Assembly (NCBI GenBank): GCA_034659855.1
Contig: JAYEIA010000199.1
Location: 1-60,692 of the forward strand
Reading direction: 5' to 3'
Origin: JAYEIA01 sp034659855
GTDB lineage: Bacteria; Bacteroidota; Bacteroidia; Bacteroidales; JAADGE01
Length of the DNA stretch: 60,692 nt
Shown here: positions 33,764 to 43,410 of the stretch, piece after piece
Numbering within the stretch: position 1 is the first letter of the stretch
Layout of the letters: each line of letters starts with the position of its first letter
Made by a program: the position numbers and the translations under genes
Notes under the pieces: model-generated
Seen by the model: the letters and a program-made list of their open reading frames with translations, nothing else
Database searches by the model: none
What the model was told of the DNA's origin: nothing

Positions 33764-35251
33764 TTAGTCCGGTTTTTCATGAAGATATTGATTATTTTTT
33801 CGCATCACCGGCCCGTTGTCGTCCTTAGATACTGTGTACCTTGAATACTCTTCGGAACTATAGTCGTTTTTTATTTCCAAATCTATATTGTTTCTCAAAT
33901 AGGCCGGCGTTTTTTCTAAATCATGCAAATTTTCTGAATAATTCATAGACCTGCTGTTTTTTGTTTGCGGCTCAAGAATTGAAATATTCGTTTGCTTTTC
34001 TTCTTCTTCTTCTTGAGATTGAGACGAGCTTGGTGTTTGCTTTTTATCAAATATTTCGTCGTTTAAACTGAAAGGATCTTTTGATAGATTGTCCTCTTCA
34101 AAGTCTAAGTCATCCGTGTCTGTTACGTCATCTATTTCTAAGACAATTTTGTCAGATGTGTCCTGTTCTTCAATCGTATTTTTCTCGATTTTGCTTTCAT
34201 CATCATCCAGATTATATTTGATTTTTTTAGGTTCAATATCAGCTCTGGGTGTCGACGAGTAGAGTGCCGGAATATCGTGTTCTCCAAAACCTGTAGCAAT
34301 AATTGTTACAGCAATATTATCATCCAAAGACTCCTCCAGTGAACTTCCGGAGATTAAATCGGCTTCATTTCCTGCGGCATCCTGAACCATTTCATTGATG
34401 TCGGAAATTTCATCCATCGTCGCTTTTTTGGTTGATGAATAGGAAATGTTTATGAGTAGATTTTTAGCACCGTCAATGTCATTATTGTCCAATAATGGAG
34501 AGGATAAGGCATCATTTACTGCATTAACGGCACGATCTTCACCGTTTGCTTTTCCGGCACCCATAAGAGCGATACCGCTGTTTTTCATAACTGTCTGAAC
34601 ATCAGCAAAGTCAACGTTTACATAACCTTCTTTAGTTATAATTTCAGCAATACCTTTTGCGGCAGTAGTCAAAACGTCGTCGGCCTTTTTGTAGGCGTCA
34701 TCAATATCCAACTCTCCGTAGATTTCGCGAAGTTTTTCATTGTTGACAACAAGCAGGGCATCAACAAAGTTGTTCATTTCACGAATACCCTCAATGGCTT
34801 GTCTGATGCGTTGTTTGCCTTCATACCCGAATGGAATGGTAACAATACCCACGGTGAGTTTGTCGAGTTCATGCGCTGCCTCGGCTATAATAGGGGCGGC
34901 TCCCGTTCCCGTGCCTCCTCCCATACCTGCTGTAATAAACACCATCTTAGTATTGTCATCGAGTTCGGCCTTAACCTCCTCAATGCTTTCAACGGCTGCC
35001 TCTCTTCCTTTGGCCGGGACGCTTCCTGCTCCCAGACCTTCAGTGAGCGTAGGGCCCAGTTGAATTTTATTTTCTACAATGCTGCTGTCAAGAGCCTGTT
35101 TGTCGGTATTGCATATAATAAAATCAACACCACTTATTCCTTGAATGTGCATGTTCTTTACGGCATTACTTCCGCCGCCTCCTATTCCTATAACCTTAAT
35201 TATGGATGAGGGCTTCTTTTTCATATCGAATGGTAATAATTCTTCTGTCAT
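33764..35251 (-). CDS. ftsZ: Cell division GTPase FtsZ
   Basis: The tubulin-like protein that forms the division ring. The 495-residue protein has the GTP-binding GGGGSNAVKNM near residue 25 and the tubulin signature GGGTGTGAAPIIAE near residue 115, then the T7 loop region with NVDFADV. A long acidic linker follows from about residue 340. Near the end stands the conserved peptide TPAYLRN, followed by about 45 residues ending NNQYLHEKPD. This resembles other Bacteroidota FtsZ tails and supports the lineage call. It is the last gene of the dcw cluster, 11 bp after ftsA. Confidence 0.98.
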   Translation of the reverse strand: MTEELLPFDMKKKPSSIIKVIGIGGGGSNAVKNMHIQGISGVDFIICNTDKQALDSSIVENKIQLGPTLTEGLGAGSVPAKGREAAVESIEEVKAELDDNTKMVFITAGMGGGTGTGAAPIIAEAAHELDKLTVGIVTIPFGYEGKQRIRQAIEGIREMNNFVDALLVVNNEKLREIYGELDIDDAYKKADDVLTTAAKGIAEIITKEGYVNVDFADVQTVMKNSGIALMGAGKANGEDRAVNAVNDALSSPLLDNNDIDGAKNLLINISYSSTKKATMDEISDINEMVQDAAGNEADLISGSSLEESLDDNIAVTIIATGFGEHDIPALYSSTPRADIEPKKIKYNLDDDESKIEKNTIEEQDTSDKIVLEIDDVTDTDDLDFEEDNLSKDPFSLNDEIFDKKQTPSSSQSQEEEEEKQTNISILEPQTKNSRSMNYSENLHDLEKTPAYLRNNIDLEIKNDYSSEEYSRYTVSKDDNGPVMRKNNQYLHEKPD

Positions 35252-35262
35252 GGTAAATAAAT

Positions 35263-36687
35263 TTAGGATTCGTTAATATCAGAGTCGTTTTCTGAAAGCA
35301 AAAACTCGAGTGAATGCTTTATGCGTTTGAGGTATCCGCCCACACCTCGTTCCATGTCACCGGATTTCCGTTTAATAACTTCTTTGGTTTCTTCGGTGAT
35401 TTCTTCTTGCGTGTTTTCTTCTTGCTTTTCAGCGGATGGCGTGCGTTGTTCCCGGTAAATTTTATCGGTGTATTGTTCTCGGAGTCCAAGCATAAGCAAG
35501 CCTACCGCTGTAGAATACTTGGGGCTGCTGATGTTGCTGTGAACAGTATTCAGGTTTTGACCCGGTTGGGCCAATTTTACATCCTGCCCGGTTTTGTATG
35601 TTATGAGTTGTTTGAGTTGTGACAACAGTGAGCCGCCTCCTGTAATTACGATACCTGCTCCCAGACTATCTTTTACCCCGGAGTTCAGTATCTCATAATT
35701 GACAAAGTTAACAATTTCTTCAACTCTGGCTTGAATAATTTTTGACAATACTTTGACAGAAATTTCTTTCTTTTCTCTTCCGTTGATTCCGGGTATAGAA
35801 ATAACCTTATTGTCCGGTGTGGTATCGCTTATTGCCGAGCCGAATTTCACTTTCACTTTTTCGGCATATTTGTTTAAAATTTTGGTTCCTTTTTGAATGT
35901 CGGAAGTAATAATATCTCCGCCAAAAGGAATTACCGCTGTGTGGCGCAGTATGCCGTCGTAATAAATGGCAACATCAGTAGTACCGCCGCCGATATCAAC
36001 CATAGCCACGCCGGCTTCTTTCTCTTCAGCAGTAAGTACAGCCGCTGCAGAAGCCAATGGTTCAAGAAACAGGTCTTTTACTTCAATATTTATTTTAATG
36101 ATACATTTCATGATGTTCTTCACCGATTCTGTTTCTCCTTCAATGACATTGAAGTTTCCCACAATCTTGTTTCCGTACATGCCGTAGGGGTCAATTACTC
36201 CGGTTTCTTTATCAATAATGTAGTGCTGAGGAATAATATGAATTATTTCATGACCGGGAGCCAAGGACAAGTTCTCCAAATCACTTTTAAGTTCTTCGAT
36301 TAACTCTCGGGTGATAACTTTGTCCGGAGAATTCACCATTTTGTGGTGACTCTCCTTTCTGCTGTTGATATGTTGGCCGGCTATACCTACATAGGAAGAG
36401 GTAAATTTAATTCCGGCTTGCTGTTCGGCTTGCGTTACCGCTTCTTTAATCATCGCTGAAGCCTGTTTTATGTTAAGAACAACTCCTCTTTTGACTGTGT
36501 TCATAGGGGTTTTGCAAGTTCCTTTTCCGAGAATTTGTACCTTTCCTTCGTGATTTCTTTTTCCTACAAGTGCAACTATTTTGGTTGTGCCGACATCAAT
36601 TGCTGTAACATAATTTTGTTGGTTTTTGTCCGAGGGCTTGCCTGCAGGTCGGTCTGCGGGAGCCGTTAAATTTGAGTTTTCATTCAT
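35263..36687 (-). CDS. ftsA: Cell division protein FtsA
   Basis: Actin-like protein that tethers FtsZ to the membrane. The 474-residue product has the phosphate-1 loop AIDVGTTKIVALVGK (about residue 29), the SHS2 insertion region (about 100-180), phosphate-2 VDIGGGTTDVAIY and the adenosine motif IVITGGGSLL. The C-terminal part (GVGGYLKRIKHSLEFLL) is a plausible amphipathic membrane-targeting helix, with an acidic end after it. A glutamate-rich linker precedes it. It lies between ftsQ and ftsZ in canonical order. Confidence 0.97.
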   Translation of the reverse strand: MNENSNLTAPADRPAGKPSDKNQQNYVTAIDVGTTKIVALVGKRNHEGKVQILGKGTCKTPMNTVKRGVVLNIKQASAMIKEAVTQAEQQAGIKFTSSYVGIAGQHINSRKESHHKMVNSPDKVITRELIEELKSDLENLSLAPGHEIIHIIPQHYIIDKETGVIDPYGMYGNKIVGNFNVIEGETESVKNIMKCIIKINIEVKDLFLEPLASAAAVLTAEEKEAGVAMVDIGGGTTDVAIYYDGILRHTAVIPFGGDIITSDIQKGTKILNKYAEKVKVKFGSAISDTTPDNKVISIPGINGREKKEISVKVLSKIIQARVEEIVNFVNYEILNSGVKDSLGAGIVITGGGSLLSQLKQLITYKTGQDVKLAQPGQNLNTVHSNISSPKYSTAVGLLMLGLREQYTDKIYREQRTPSAEKQEENTQEEITEETKEVIKRKSGDMERGVGGYLKRIKHSLEFLLSENDSDINES

Positions 36688-36720
36688 GATAATTCTGGTT
36701 TAGAGGGTTATATAATAATT

Positions 36721-37488
36721 TTATTTTCGTGCAACTATTTGATTATCAATGCTTAAATCGAGTTCTTGATAGGTATTCCATCCTTTCTTTCCGATAATAT
36801 TCATGTAAAAATATTGCAACCGGTTTAGCTTTGCTTTGTAATTTTCAGTACTTCCTAATATAATTTGATGATTCCCAATTCTCGGAATCAACAGAAAATT
36901 TGAATTTTCCGTAATATATATTTGCTGAAACTGTGCATTCATAAATTCATCTTTGTTGATAAAATTTACCAAATCAAAAATTTCTCGCAAAAACAAGGTG
37001 GAGTCTATGGTTTGGTTATTTTCATTCAGTGTATCGGGCAGGCTGATATGTCCGCCGGTTACAATAACTCTTGCCGGAGTTTTCTTTGATATCGGTATCA
37101 AAAATCCGTCAGTATCTACATACATACTTTTTCCGTTATTGCTCATAACTCTGAATAGTGGTGTGCGTTCATTGACTTCTATAAAAATAACTCCTTGTGC
37201 ATTTTTGTACACTTCAGATTTTTTGACCAACGGCAATTTATTTATCACTTCTTCAATTTCTCCGATATTGATTTCGTTAATTTTTCTTCCGATTAAACTG
37301 CCGTATTCGTCACGAATAATCTTCATGAGAATAGTACTGTCAATGAATTTTCCGTCTTGTGTATCAGAAAATGTCAACTCCACTTTTTTGCATACAGAAT
37401 TTCGCCCTGTGATATACACCGTGGTTATGGCTATGCCCAAAAGAACAATAACTATAAATAATATTTTGACGTTTTTCTTCAGTTTCAC
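36721..37488 (-). CDS. ftsQ: Cell division protein FtsQ/DivIB
   Basis: A bitopic division protein of 255 residues with a short cytoplasmic lysine-rich start, one membrane helix (ILFIVIVLLGIAITTVYI), a POTRA-like domain (about residues 40-110, ending FIEVNERTPLFRV) and the FtsQ beta domain. Sequence similarity in this family is low. The call rests on topology, the VNERTPLFRV segment and position between murC and ftsA. Confidence 0.88.
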   Translation of the reverse strand: MKLKKNVKILFIVIVLLGIAITTVYITGRNSVCKKVELTFSDTQDGKFIDSTILMKIIRDEYGSLIGRKINEINIGEIEEVINKLPLVKKSEVYKNAQGVIFIEVNERTPLFRVMSNNGKSMYVDTDGFLIPISKKTPARVIVTGGHISLPDTLNENNQTIDSTLFLREIFDLVNFINKDEFMNAQFQQIYITENSNFLLIPRIGNHQIILGSTENYKAKLNRLQYFYMNIIGKKGWNTYQELDLSIDNQIVARK

Positions 37489-37500
37489 AATGTCGTTGAC

Positions 37501-38895
37501 TTATTTTTGATTCAATAAAAATTGTTTAATCACTTCTTTTTCTTGGGCAATATCTCCGGCTCCCATCAGGAGTACAATCTCGTTGTTATACCTTTCGAGA
37601 GCTTCTGTTATCTTATCTTTGCTGCATAAAGTTTTTTTGTTGCTTGAGATTTTGTCCAATATCATTTTAGAATCAACCCCTTCAATCGGCTGTTCCCTTG
37701 CCGGATATATCGGTACAAGGATTGCATAATCCGGCACAGACAGTTCATGAGCAAATTCTTCCGCAAAATCGCGCGTGCGTGAATAAAGGTGCGGCTGAAA
37801 AATTCCTGTGATTCGTTTATTCGGGTACAATTCTTTGACTGAATTTATAAATGCTTTCAACTCTTCGGGATGATGGGCATAGTCATCAATAAATGTTATT
37901 TGATCTGTATTTATGACATAATCAAACCGTCGTTCAGTTCCTCGCCAATTATTCAGGGCTTGTTTAATTTCAATTTCGGGTACCCGGTGTATAATTCCGA
38001 TAGCCGATGCAGCAACCGCATTTTCGATATTTATACTTCCGGGTATATTAATTCGGATATCTTTAATGGTTCCGCCGGGATGTTGCAAGTCAAATGTGTT
38101 ATGCGTTGGCTCTGTCCTGATGTTTTCGGCGTAAAAATCTGCCGTTGTTTTAAGGGCATAACTATATACTTTTTCCGGGAAGTTTTTGGTCGGCAGATCA
38201 ATTCCTTTTTTCATAATGAGCGTACCATCGGAGATAATTTTTCCGACAAACTCGGAGAAGGTTTCTTTCAAGTTGTCATAGTCTCCGTAGATATCCAGAT
38301 GATCCGGATCCAGTGAGGTTATCAGTGCTGTTTTGGGGCTTAATTGTAAAAATGAACGGTCGTATTCATCGGCCTCGGTTATGGTGAGTTTCGTTTTCTT
38401 ATCAGAATCGGAAATCATTACATTTGAATTTAAATTTTTTGAAATTCCGCCGAGGAATGCATCTGTAGGCGTTTTCCCCTGTTTAAAAATGCAGGCTGTG
38501 AGTACCGAAACCGATGTTTTAGCGTGTGTTCCGGCAATGGCAATTGTGTCGGAGCTTTGAGAAATAATTCCGAGAACTTCTGAACGTTTATATACTTGGA
38601 AATTTGCAGTTCTGAAATAGCTGAGAATCTCATTGCTCTCCGGGATTGCCGGTGTATAAATAATGAGTAAAGTGTGCTTGTGTCCGGTGGTATAAAGCGA
38701 GGGAATGTCTTCTTTATCATCAACATAGCTGATATGAACGTGCTCATTTTGGAGTTTCTCGGTAAGCGGAGTTTTCGTTTTGTCGTAGCCGGCAACAAAG
38801 ATACTTTTTTGTAAAAAGTAACGCGCCAGCGAGCTCATGCCGATACCTCCAATTCCGACAAAATATACAGCCTTTATGTTATTTATGTTTTGCAT
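37501..38895 (-). CDS. murC: UDP-N-acetylmuramate--L-alanine ligase
   Basis: Adds L-alanine to UDP-MurNAc in the cytoplasm. From the ATG at 38895 the product has 464 residues and begins at the family's own N-terminus (VYFVGIGGIGMSSLARYF); a longer frame reaching 39072 adds unrelated basic residues and is rejected. The P-loop reads AGTHAKTS where GTHGKT is usual, so Ala replaces the fourth glycine. Later motifs are normal: ITEADEYDRSF, LDPDHLDIYG, FIDDYAHHPEEL and QPHLYSRT. It lies 13 bp after the lipoprotein gene and 12 bp before ftsQ. Confidence 0.96.
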   Translation of the reverse strand: MQNINNIKAVYFVGIGGIGMSSLARYFLQKSIFVAGYDKTKTPLTEKLQNEHVHISYVDDKEDIPSLYTTGHKHTLLIIYTPAIPESNEILSYFRTANFQVYKRSEVLGIISQSSDTIAIAGTHAKTSVSVLTACIFKQGKTPTDAFLGGISKNLNSNVMISDSDKKTKLTITEADEYDRSFLQLSPKTALITSLDPDHLDIYGDYDNLKETFSEFVGKIISDGTLIMKKGIDLPTKNFPEKVYSYALKTTADFYAENIRTEPTHNTFDLQHPGGTIKDIRINIPGSINIENAVAASAIGIIHRVPEIEIKQALNNWRGTERRFDYVINTDQITFIDDYAHHPEELKAFINSVKELYPNKRITGIFQPHLYSRTRDFAEEFAHELSVPDYAILVPIYPAREQPIEGVDSKMILDKISSNKKTLCSKDKITEALERYNNEIVLLMGAGDIAQEKEVIKQFLLNQK

Positions 38896-38908
38896 CCTCC
38901 GGTTAAAT

Positions 38909-39763
38909 TTATTTGTGTTTATTTGTTGCTTCTTTTTTAATACTTGAAATTTGCTTGGCCAATTCTTTTTTAGATATTCCTTTTTTATTGAGATTTGAAT
39001 AAATGTGATTGATGCCGTTGATAAGCGTTTTTGTTTTTTCGGCATGTTCCGTTTTGACATTGATAAAATCATATAATTCCTTATCGACTTTTAATTTATA
39101 CAAATTCACCAAAACTTTTTTGTCGCTGTAGGGCTCGTCAATTTGTTGTACAATTTTCACGGAATCAAATTGTTGTACGGGAATTTGTTTCAAGCCTGCT
39201 GAGTACTTTTTGTAAAATCCTTTGAGGTAATCATTTCGCCGGTCAATGTTTTCAGGAATAACGCTTGACATCAAGGCAATCAGTTTTTGCATAACTTCCT
39301 GCGGATTCATTTGATAGGCATTAATTTGTTCTTCCGTAAGCTCAGATATATTTTTTGGGTTGTATGTTTTTGTAAGTTCCAGGCAGTTAAGGGCATTTGC
39401 CGTAAACTCCTTGGTTTTGTTTTCGTCTTCGTCTTTTGCTTCTATCGTTTTGAGATAGCTCTGAAACAATTGTTTATATGCCGAAACGTATTCTTGTGTT
39501 TCTTGAATTCTCTTTTGTTCTTGGGCAAATGATTTTTGAGTAAATCCCGAGTTACCGACCATTATATTCATTTGCTCCGATTTGTAATTAAAGTTATGAA
39601 CTGTTTCCCGGTAATTTTCATATAATCTGTGGGTGTTTTCCATTATCTGAATCCCGGTTTGTGCTGCTTCCTTTTTGAGGTTGCCCGGTTTTTTCGGGAC
39701 ACCGCATGAAGTCACTATCAGAGAAATCAAAATAATCGTGAGTATTTTTATTGCCGTATTCAT
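38909..39763 (-). CDS. Lipoprotein of unknown function within the dcw cluster
   Basis: A 284-residue protein with a lipobox (ISLIVTSCG, cysteine near residue 20) following a short signal. The mature part is almost entirely helical and lysine/glutamate/glutamine-rich (QKSFAQEQKRIQETQEYVSAYKQLF and a long C-terminal helix). I do not recognise it. It is placed between murG and murC with 5 and 13 bp gaps, in the same direction, so it is co-transcribed with the cell-wall genes. That interrupts an otherwise canonical order. A role in envelope growth or outer membrane attachment is inference. Confidence 0.88.
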   Translation of the reverse strand: MNTAIKILTIILISLIVTSCGVPKKPGNLKKEAAQTGIQIMENTHRLYENYRETVHNFNYKSEQMNIMVGNSGFTQKSFAQEQKRIQETQEYVSAYKQLFQSYLKTIEAKDEDENKTKEFTANALNCLELTKTYNPKNISELTEEQINAYQMNPQEVMQKLIALMSSVIPENIDRRNDYLKGFYKKYSAGLKQIPVQQFDSVKIVQQIDEPYSDKKVLVNLYKLKVDKELYDFINVKTEHAEKTKTLINGINHIYSNLNKKGISKKELAKQISSIKKEATNKHK

Positions 39764-39768
39764 AAAAC

Positions 39769-40866
39769 TTAGTTTAAAATTTCGTTTGCAATATTTTCTG
39801 CCGAATTATGTACGGCATGTTTGTATATATTTTCACTTAAAGAATTTAAGCGTTCATCGTTTTGTATGGTCTCTAAAGTTGTGCTTACAAGCAATTTTTT
39901 ACATTCATTATCCTTAACCGGTACTGCAGCCTTTGTCTCAACAAGGGCTTGTGCATTTTTGCTTTGGTGGTCTTCGGCCACATGGGGTGAAGGCACTAAA
40001 ATACAGGCTTTTTTAAGTAAACAAAGTTCAGAGATTGTTCCGGCACCGGCTCTCGAAATTACAAGGTCTGCCGCTTTGTAGGCTAAGTCCATTCTGTTGA
40101 TGAAAGCTGTTGCTTTTATTTGAGTGTTACTGTATTGTACTGCTTTTTTGCTAAAATCTTCAAAATAATATGCCCCGGTTTGCCACAGCAATTGAGTGCC
40201 TGAGTCAACAATATTCTGAATATTTTCGGCAATACCTTCATTTATACTTTTGGCTCCGCCGCTTCCTCCCAAGCTCAAAATTAATTTCTTATCCGGATCA
40301 AATCCAAAGAATGCCTTGGCTTTCTCTTGGCTTAAATCTACGTTGAGCAGGTCACTCCTTACCGGGTTTCCGGTTTTAATAATTTTTTCTTTCGGGAAAA
40401 AGCGATCCGTATTATCGTAAGCGACACAAATTTTTTCGGCATATTTTGCCAGAAGCTTATTGGTAACTCCGGGAAAAGAATTTTGCTCCTGCAAAATAAT
40501 CTTAGCCCCTTTCCGGGCAGCTGAATACACCATTGGCCCGCTGGCATATCCTCCGACACCCACGGCAATGTCGGGTTTAAATTGTCTTACAATTTTTCGG
40601 GCCATCCAAAGGCTCCGAAGCAGCTTAAAGAAAAAGGTAATATTTTTGAAGCTCAACTTCCGAGAAAAGCCAATTACGGGTAGCAGTTTGATGTCATAGC
40701 CGGCCTCCGGAACCTTTTGGGATTCGATTTTTCCCTTGGCACCAACAAAAAGTATGGATAGGTTTTTATCCGCTTTTTTTAAATTGTCGGCAATAGCAAG
40801 TGCAGGGAACAAATGTCCTCCTGTTCCGCCGCCGCTGATTATTATATGTCTGCCGGTTTTGCTCAT
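39769..40866 (-). CDS. murG: UDP-GlcNAc--undecaprenyl-PP-MurNAc-pentapeptide transferase
   Basis: Makes lipid II from lipid I at the inner face of the membrane. The 365-residue GT28 protein shows the N-terminal glycine loop SGGGTGGHLFPALAIAD, a second glycine loop LGGSGGAKSINE and the UDP-GlcNAc site ISRAGAGTISEL. Its start overlaps the ftsW stop by 4 bp. Confidence 0.97.
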   Translation of the reverse strand: MSKTGRHIIISGGGTGGHLFPALAIADNLKKADKNLSILFVGAKGKIESQKVPEAGYDIKLLPVIGFSRKLSFKNITFFFKLLRSLWMARKIVRQFKPDIAVGVGGYASGPMVYSAARKGAKIILQEQNSFPGVTNKLLAKYAEKICVAYDNTDRFFPKEKIIKTGNPVRSDLLNVDLSQEKAKAFFGFDPDKKLILSLGGSGGAKSINEGIAENIQNIVDSGTQLLWQTGAYYFEDFSKKAVQYSNTQIKATAFINRMDLAYKAADLVISRAGAGTISELCLLKKACILVPSPHVAEDHQSKNAQALVETKAAVPVKDNECKKLLVSTTLETIQNDERLNSLSENIYKHAVHNSAENIANEILN

Positions 40867-42014
40867 TTTGCTTTCTGATTTGACATGCTGTGTGTACTAA
40901 TTTGTATTATTATTCCTATGGCCATGGAAGTGGCCAACATCGATGACCCGCCCACACTTATTAAAGGCAAGGGCTGCCCCGTTACCGGTAAAAGCCCAAT
41001 AGATACACCAATATTTAAGAACGCTTGCATTGTAATCATCAATGTGAGTCCCAGTGCCAAAAACATAGGAAATGTTTTATCCATTGCTTTGGCCACCTGA
41101 ATGCCTCTGTAAAAGATTATCAGGTAAAAAATTAAAATAATAAGTCCCGTAATAATTCCCATCTCATTAATGATATGGGCGTAAATAAAATCTGAACTTG
41201 CCTCGGGAAGAACATAACGAAGCGGGCTGTCTCCAATTCCTCTTCCGAATAATCCGCCGTCGGCTATGGCACTTTTGGCGATACAAGCTTGGTTGTTGAT
41301 CGCATTCGCTTGGTTGCACGAGAAGCCATGCCACCATGTACTTATTCTGTTACCCCAGGTAGATGTTCTGAAAGGGAGTTTAAAAATTTCTGCTATAATC
41401 ATATATCCGGCAGCCGCACCGACAAATTGCCCCAATCGCTTCAGTATATATTTTCTGTTTACTCTAATTAGGACCAACATTGTAAAAACAGATCCTACAA
41501 TAATAATCGTTGTCGATAATCCGAACGGAAGTGTGAGAAAAACAACTATTGCCGTAGCAATTAGCGCTTTGTCAGCATTTTTTCTTCTTTTTACTTCATC
41601 GTTATATTCATTTGATAACAATGATGATACAAACATTATGACAGCGACTTTGGCAAAGGCAGAAGTTTGAAACGAAATATTCAAAAACGGCAACGACAAA
41701 CTTCTTTTTGCTTCATTGGCCTCGTTGCCGGCCAAGGCTGTAATAGCTAATAACAGGATGGTAATAATATAAAAAAATGCTGAATACTTGTTTAGGGTTT
41801 TGTATGAAACGTACTGCATGGTTATAATAATGCCGATAGACATTATTGTAAATACAATTCGTTTCATCAGCGGAGATACGTAATCGGGCGAAATTCCGGT
41901 AAATACAGTTTTGCCCATAGCGCTGTATGTGAGCGGTATGGAGCCAAGAAGCATCAGGATAACAATTATCCATAATGTTCGGTCGCCTTTTAAGTATTTT
42001 CCGAGTTGTATCAT
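40863..42014 (-). CDS. ftsW: Septal peptidoglycan polymerase FtsW
   Basis: SEDS-family glycosyltransferase that polymerises lipid II at the septum together with FtsI. The 383-residue protein is nearly all membrane helices, with a short cytoplasmic start (MIQLGKYLKGDRTLW). Conserved segments include DGGLFGRGIGDSPLRYVLPEASSDFIYAHI and the C-terminal LLPVTGQPLPLISVGGSSM. It overlaps murG by 4 bp and is 62 bp from murD. Confidence 0.95.
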   Translation of the reverse strand: MIQLGKYLKGDRTLWIIVILMLLGSIPLTYSAMGKTVFTGISPDYVSPLMKRIVFTIMSIGIIITMQYVSYKTLNKYSAFFYIITILLLAITALAGNEANEAKRSLSLPFLNISFQTSAFAKVAVIMFVSSLLSNEYNDEVKRRKNADKALIATAIVVFLTLPFGLSTTIIIVGSVFTMLVLIRVNRKYILKRLGQFVGAAAGYMIIAEIFKLPFRTSTWGNRISTWWHGFSCNQANAINNQACIAKSAIADGGLFGRGIGDSPLRYVLPEASSDFIYAHIINEMGIITGLIILIFYLIIFYRGIQVAKAMDKTFPMFLALGLTLMITMQAFLNIGVSIGLLPVTGQPLPLISVGGSSMLATSMAIGIIIQISTHSMSNQKAK

Positions 42015-42075
42015 TTAACTTATTTTTTCGAGAACTAAATTTCTCTGTAAACAAAATTGTTTAATTCTCAATTTT

Positions 42076-43410
42076 TTATAGTGCTCTGACAGCAAGCTTA
42101 TACTGATCGCCTCTGTCTTCGTAATTTTTAAATCTGTCAAAACTTGCGCAGGCCGGTGATAACAGTACGGTGTCGCCTTCATCAGCCAATTCATGGGCTT
42201 TTTTTACGGCATCATACATATCGGTACTTTCGTAAAGCTCTGAAGTTCCTACAAAAGCATCAAAAATTGCTTTGTTGTCTTCTCCTAAGCAAACCAGAGC
42301 TTTGACTTTTTCTTTTACCAAGTCTTTGATTACATTGTAGTCGTTTCCTTTGTCGGTTCCGCCTATAATAAGAACCACATCAGTCGTCATGGATTGCAAG
42401 GCATACCATGTTGAGTTAATATTGGTGGCTTTGGAATCGTTGATAAACTTGATACCGCCTACACTAATAAATTTTTCCATTCTGTGGGCTGCATTTTCAA
42501 AGTTGCTCATTGCTTTTCTCAGCGTCTTGCTCCTTACTTCATTTAAACGTGCCACAATACCTGCAGCCATAGAATTGTACACGTTGTGGTCTCCTGTAAT
42601 AGAGAGAGAATTAAGGTCTGTTTCAAAATTGTTGTTATCCATATGTATGATTAATTTTTCGAGTTTTTTATAGGCTCCCTTTGCGACTTCTTTTTTAATG
42701 GAGAAAGGCAACATGGCAGCTTTTAGATTTCTTTTTTTAAGTTCTTTTTCAAGTACCGGATCGTCGGCACAGTATATTAAATTGTTGTTAGGGTTTAAAT
42801 TTTCAGTAATTCTGAATTTTGAATTAATATAGTTTTGCATTTTGTTTTCGTACCGGTCCAGATGATCGGCAGTAATGTTCAAGAGGACGGCGGTATCCGG
42901 TTTGAATGTAATAATGCCGTCGAGCTGAAAACTGCTTATTTCCAGCACATAATAATCAAAATTGTACAGTGCGACTTGCAGAGCAAATGATTTTCCGACA
43001 TTTCCGGCCAAGCCAACATTAAAACCCGCATTTTTAAGAATGTGGTGAGTAAGTAGTGTGGTTGTGGTTTTGCCGTTGCTTCCGGTTATGGCAATGATTT
43101 TTGCATTGGTGTACTCGGAGGCAAATTCAATTTCGGAAATAACCGGGATTTTCTTTTTTACGGCTTTTTGTATTATTGGTGCATTATCCGGTATTCCCGG
43201 GCTTTTTACGATTTTTTCAGCTTCAAGAATTTTCTCTGTACTGTGTTTATTTTCTTCAAATTCAATCTTGTATTTTTGAAGTAACCTTTTGTATCCCGCC
43301 GATATGCTTCCAAAATCGGATACGAATACCTCAAAGCCCTGCTTTATTGCTAAAACAGCAGCACCGGTTCCACTTTCTCCGGCTCCGAGTATGACGAGCT
43401 TTGTCTTCAT
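42076..43410 (-). CDS. murD: UDP-N-acetylmuramoyl-L-alanine--D-glutamate ligase
   Basis: Adds D-glutamate to UDP-MurNAc-L-Ala. The 444-residue protein has the N-terminal Rossmann segment LVILGAGESGTGAAVLA, the P-loop ITGSNGKTTTTLL, a middle LEISSFQLDGI and NITADHLDRYE, then INDSKATN and VLLSPACASFDRF near the end. All are diagnostic for MurD. Its start codon shares one base with the mraY stop (TAATG). Confidence 0.97.
   Translation of the reverse strand: MKTKLVILGAGESGTGAAVLAIKQGFEVFVSDFGSISAGYKRLLQKYKIEFEENKHSTEKILEAEKIVKSPGIPDNAPIIQKAVKKKIPVISEIEFASEYTNAKIIAITGSNGKTTTTLLTHHILKNAGFNVGLAGNVGKSFALQVALYNFDYYVLEISSFQLDGIITFKPDTAVLLNITADHLDRYENKMQNYINSKFRITENLNPNNNLIYCADDPVLEKELKKRNLKAAMLPFSIKKEVAKGAYKKLEKLIIHMDNNNFETDLNSLSITGDHNVYNSMAAGIVARLNEVRSKTLRKAMSNFENAAHRMEKFISVGGIKFINDSKATNINSTWYALQSMTTDVVLIIGGTDKGNDYNVIKDLVKEKVKALVCLGEDNKAIFDAFVGTSELYESTDMYDAVKKAHELADEGDTVLLSPACASFDRFKNYEDRGDQYKLAVRAL

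Noticed and set aside
33764..33900. Abnormal C-terminal extension of FtsZ
   Set aside because: The tail after PAYLRN, ending NNQYLHEKPD, is what I expect for Bacteroidota FtsZ, so it is not unusual.
35893..36303. 136-codon plus-strand frame opposite ftsA
   Set aside because: It is antisense to a certain gene and has no family features; the same holds for other long frames opposite ftsZ, ftsQ, murC and the RND gene.
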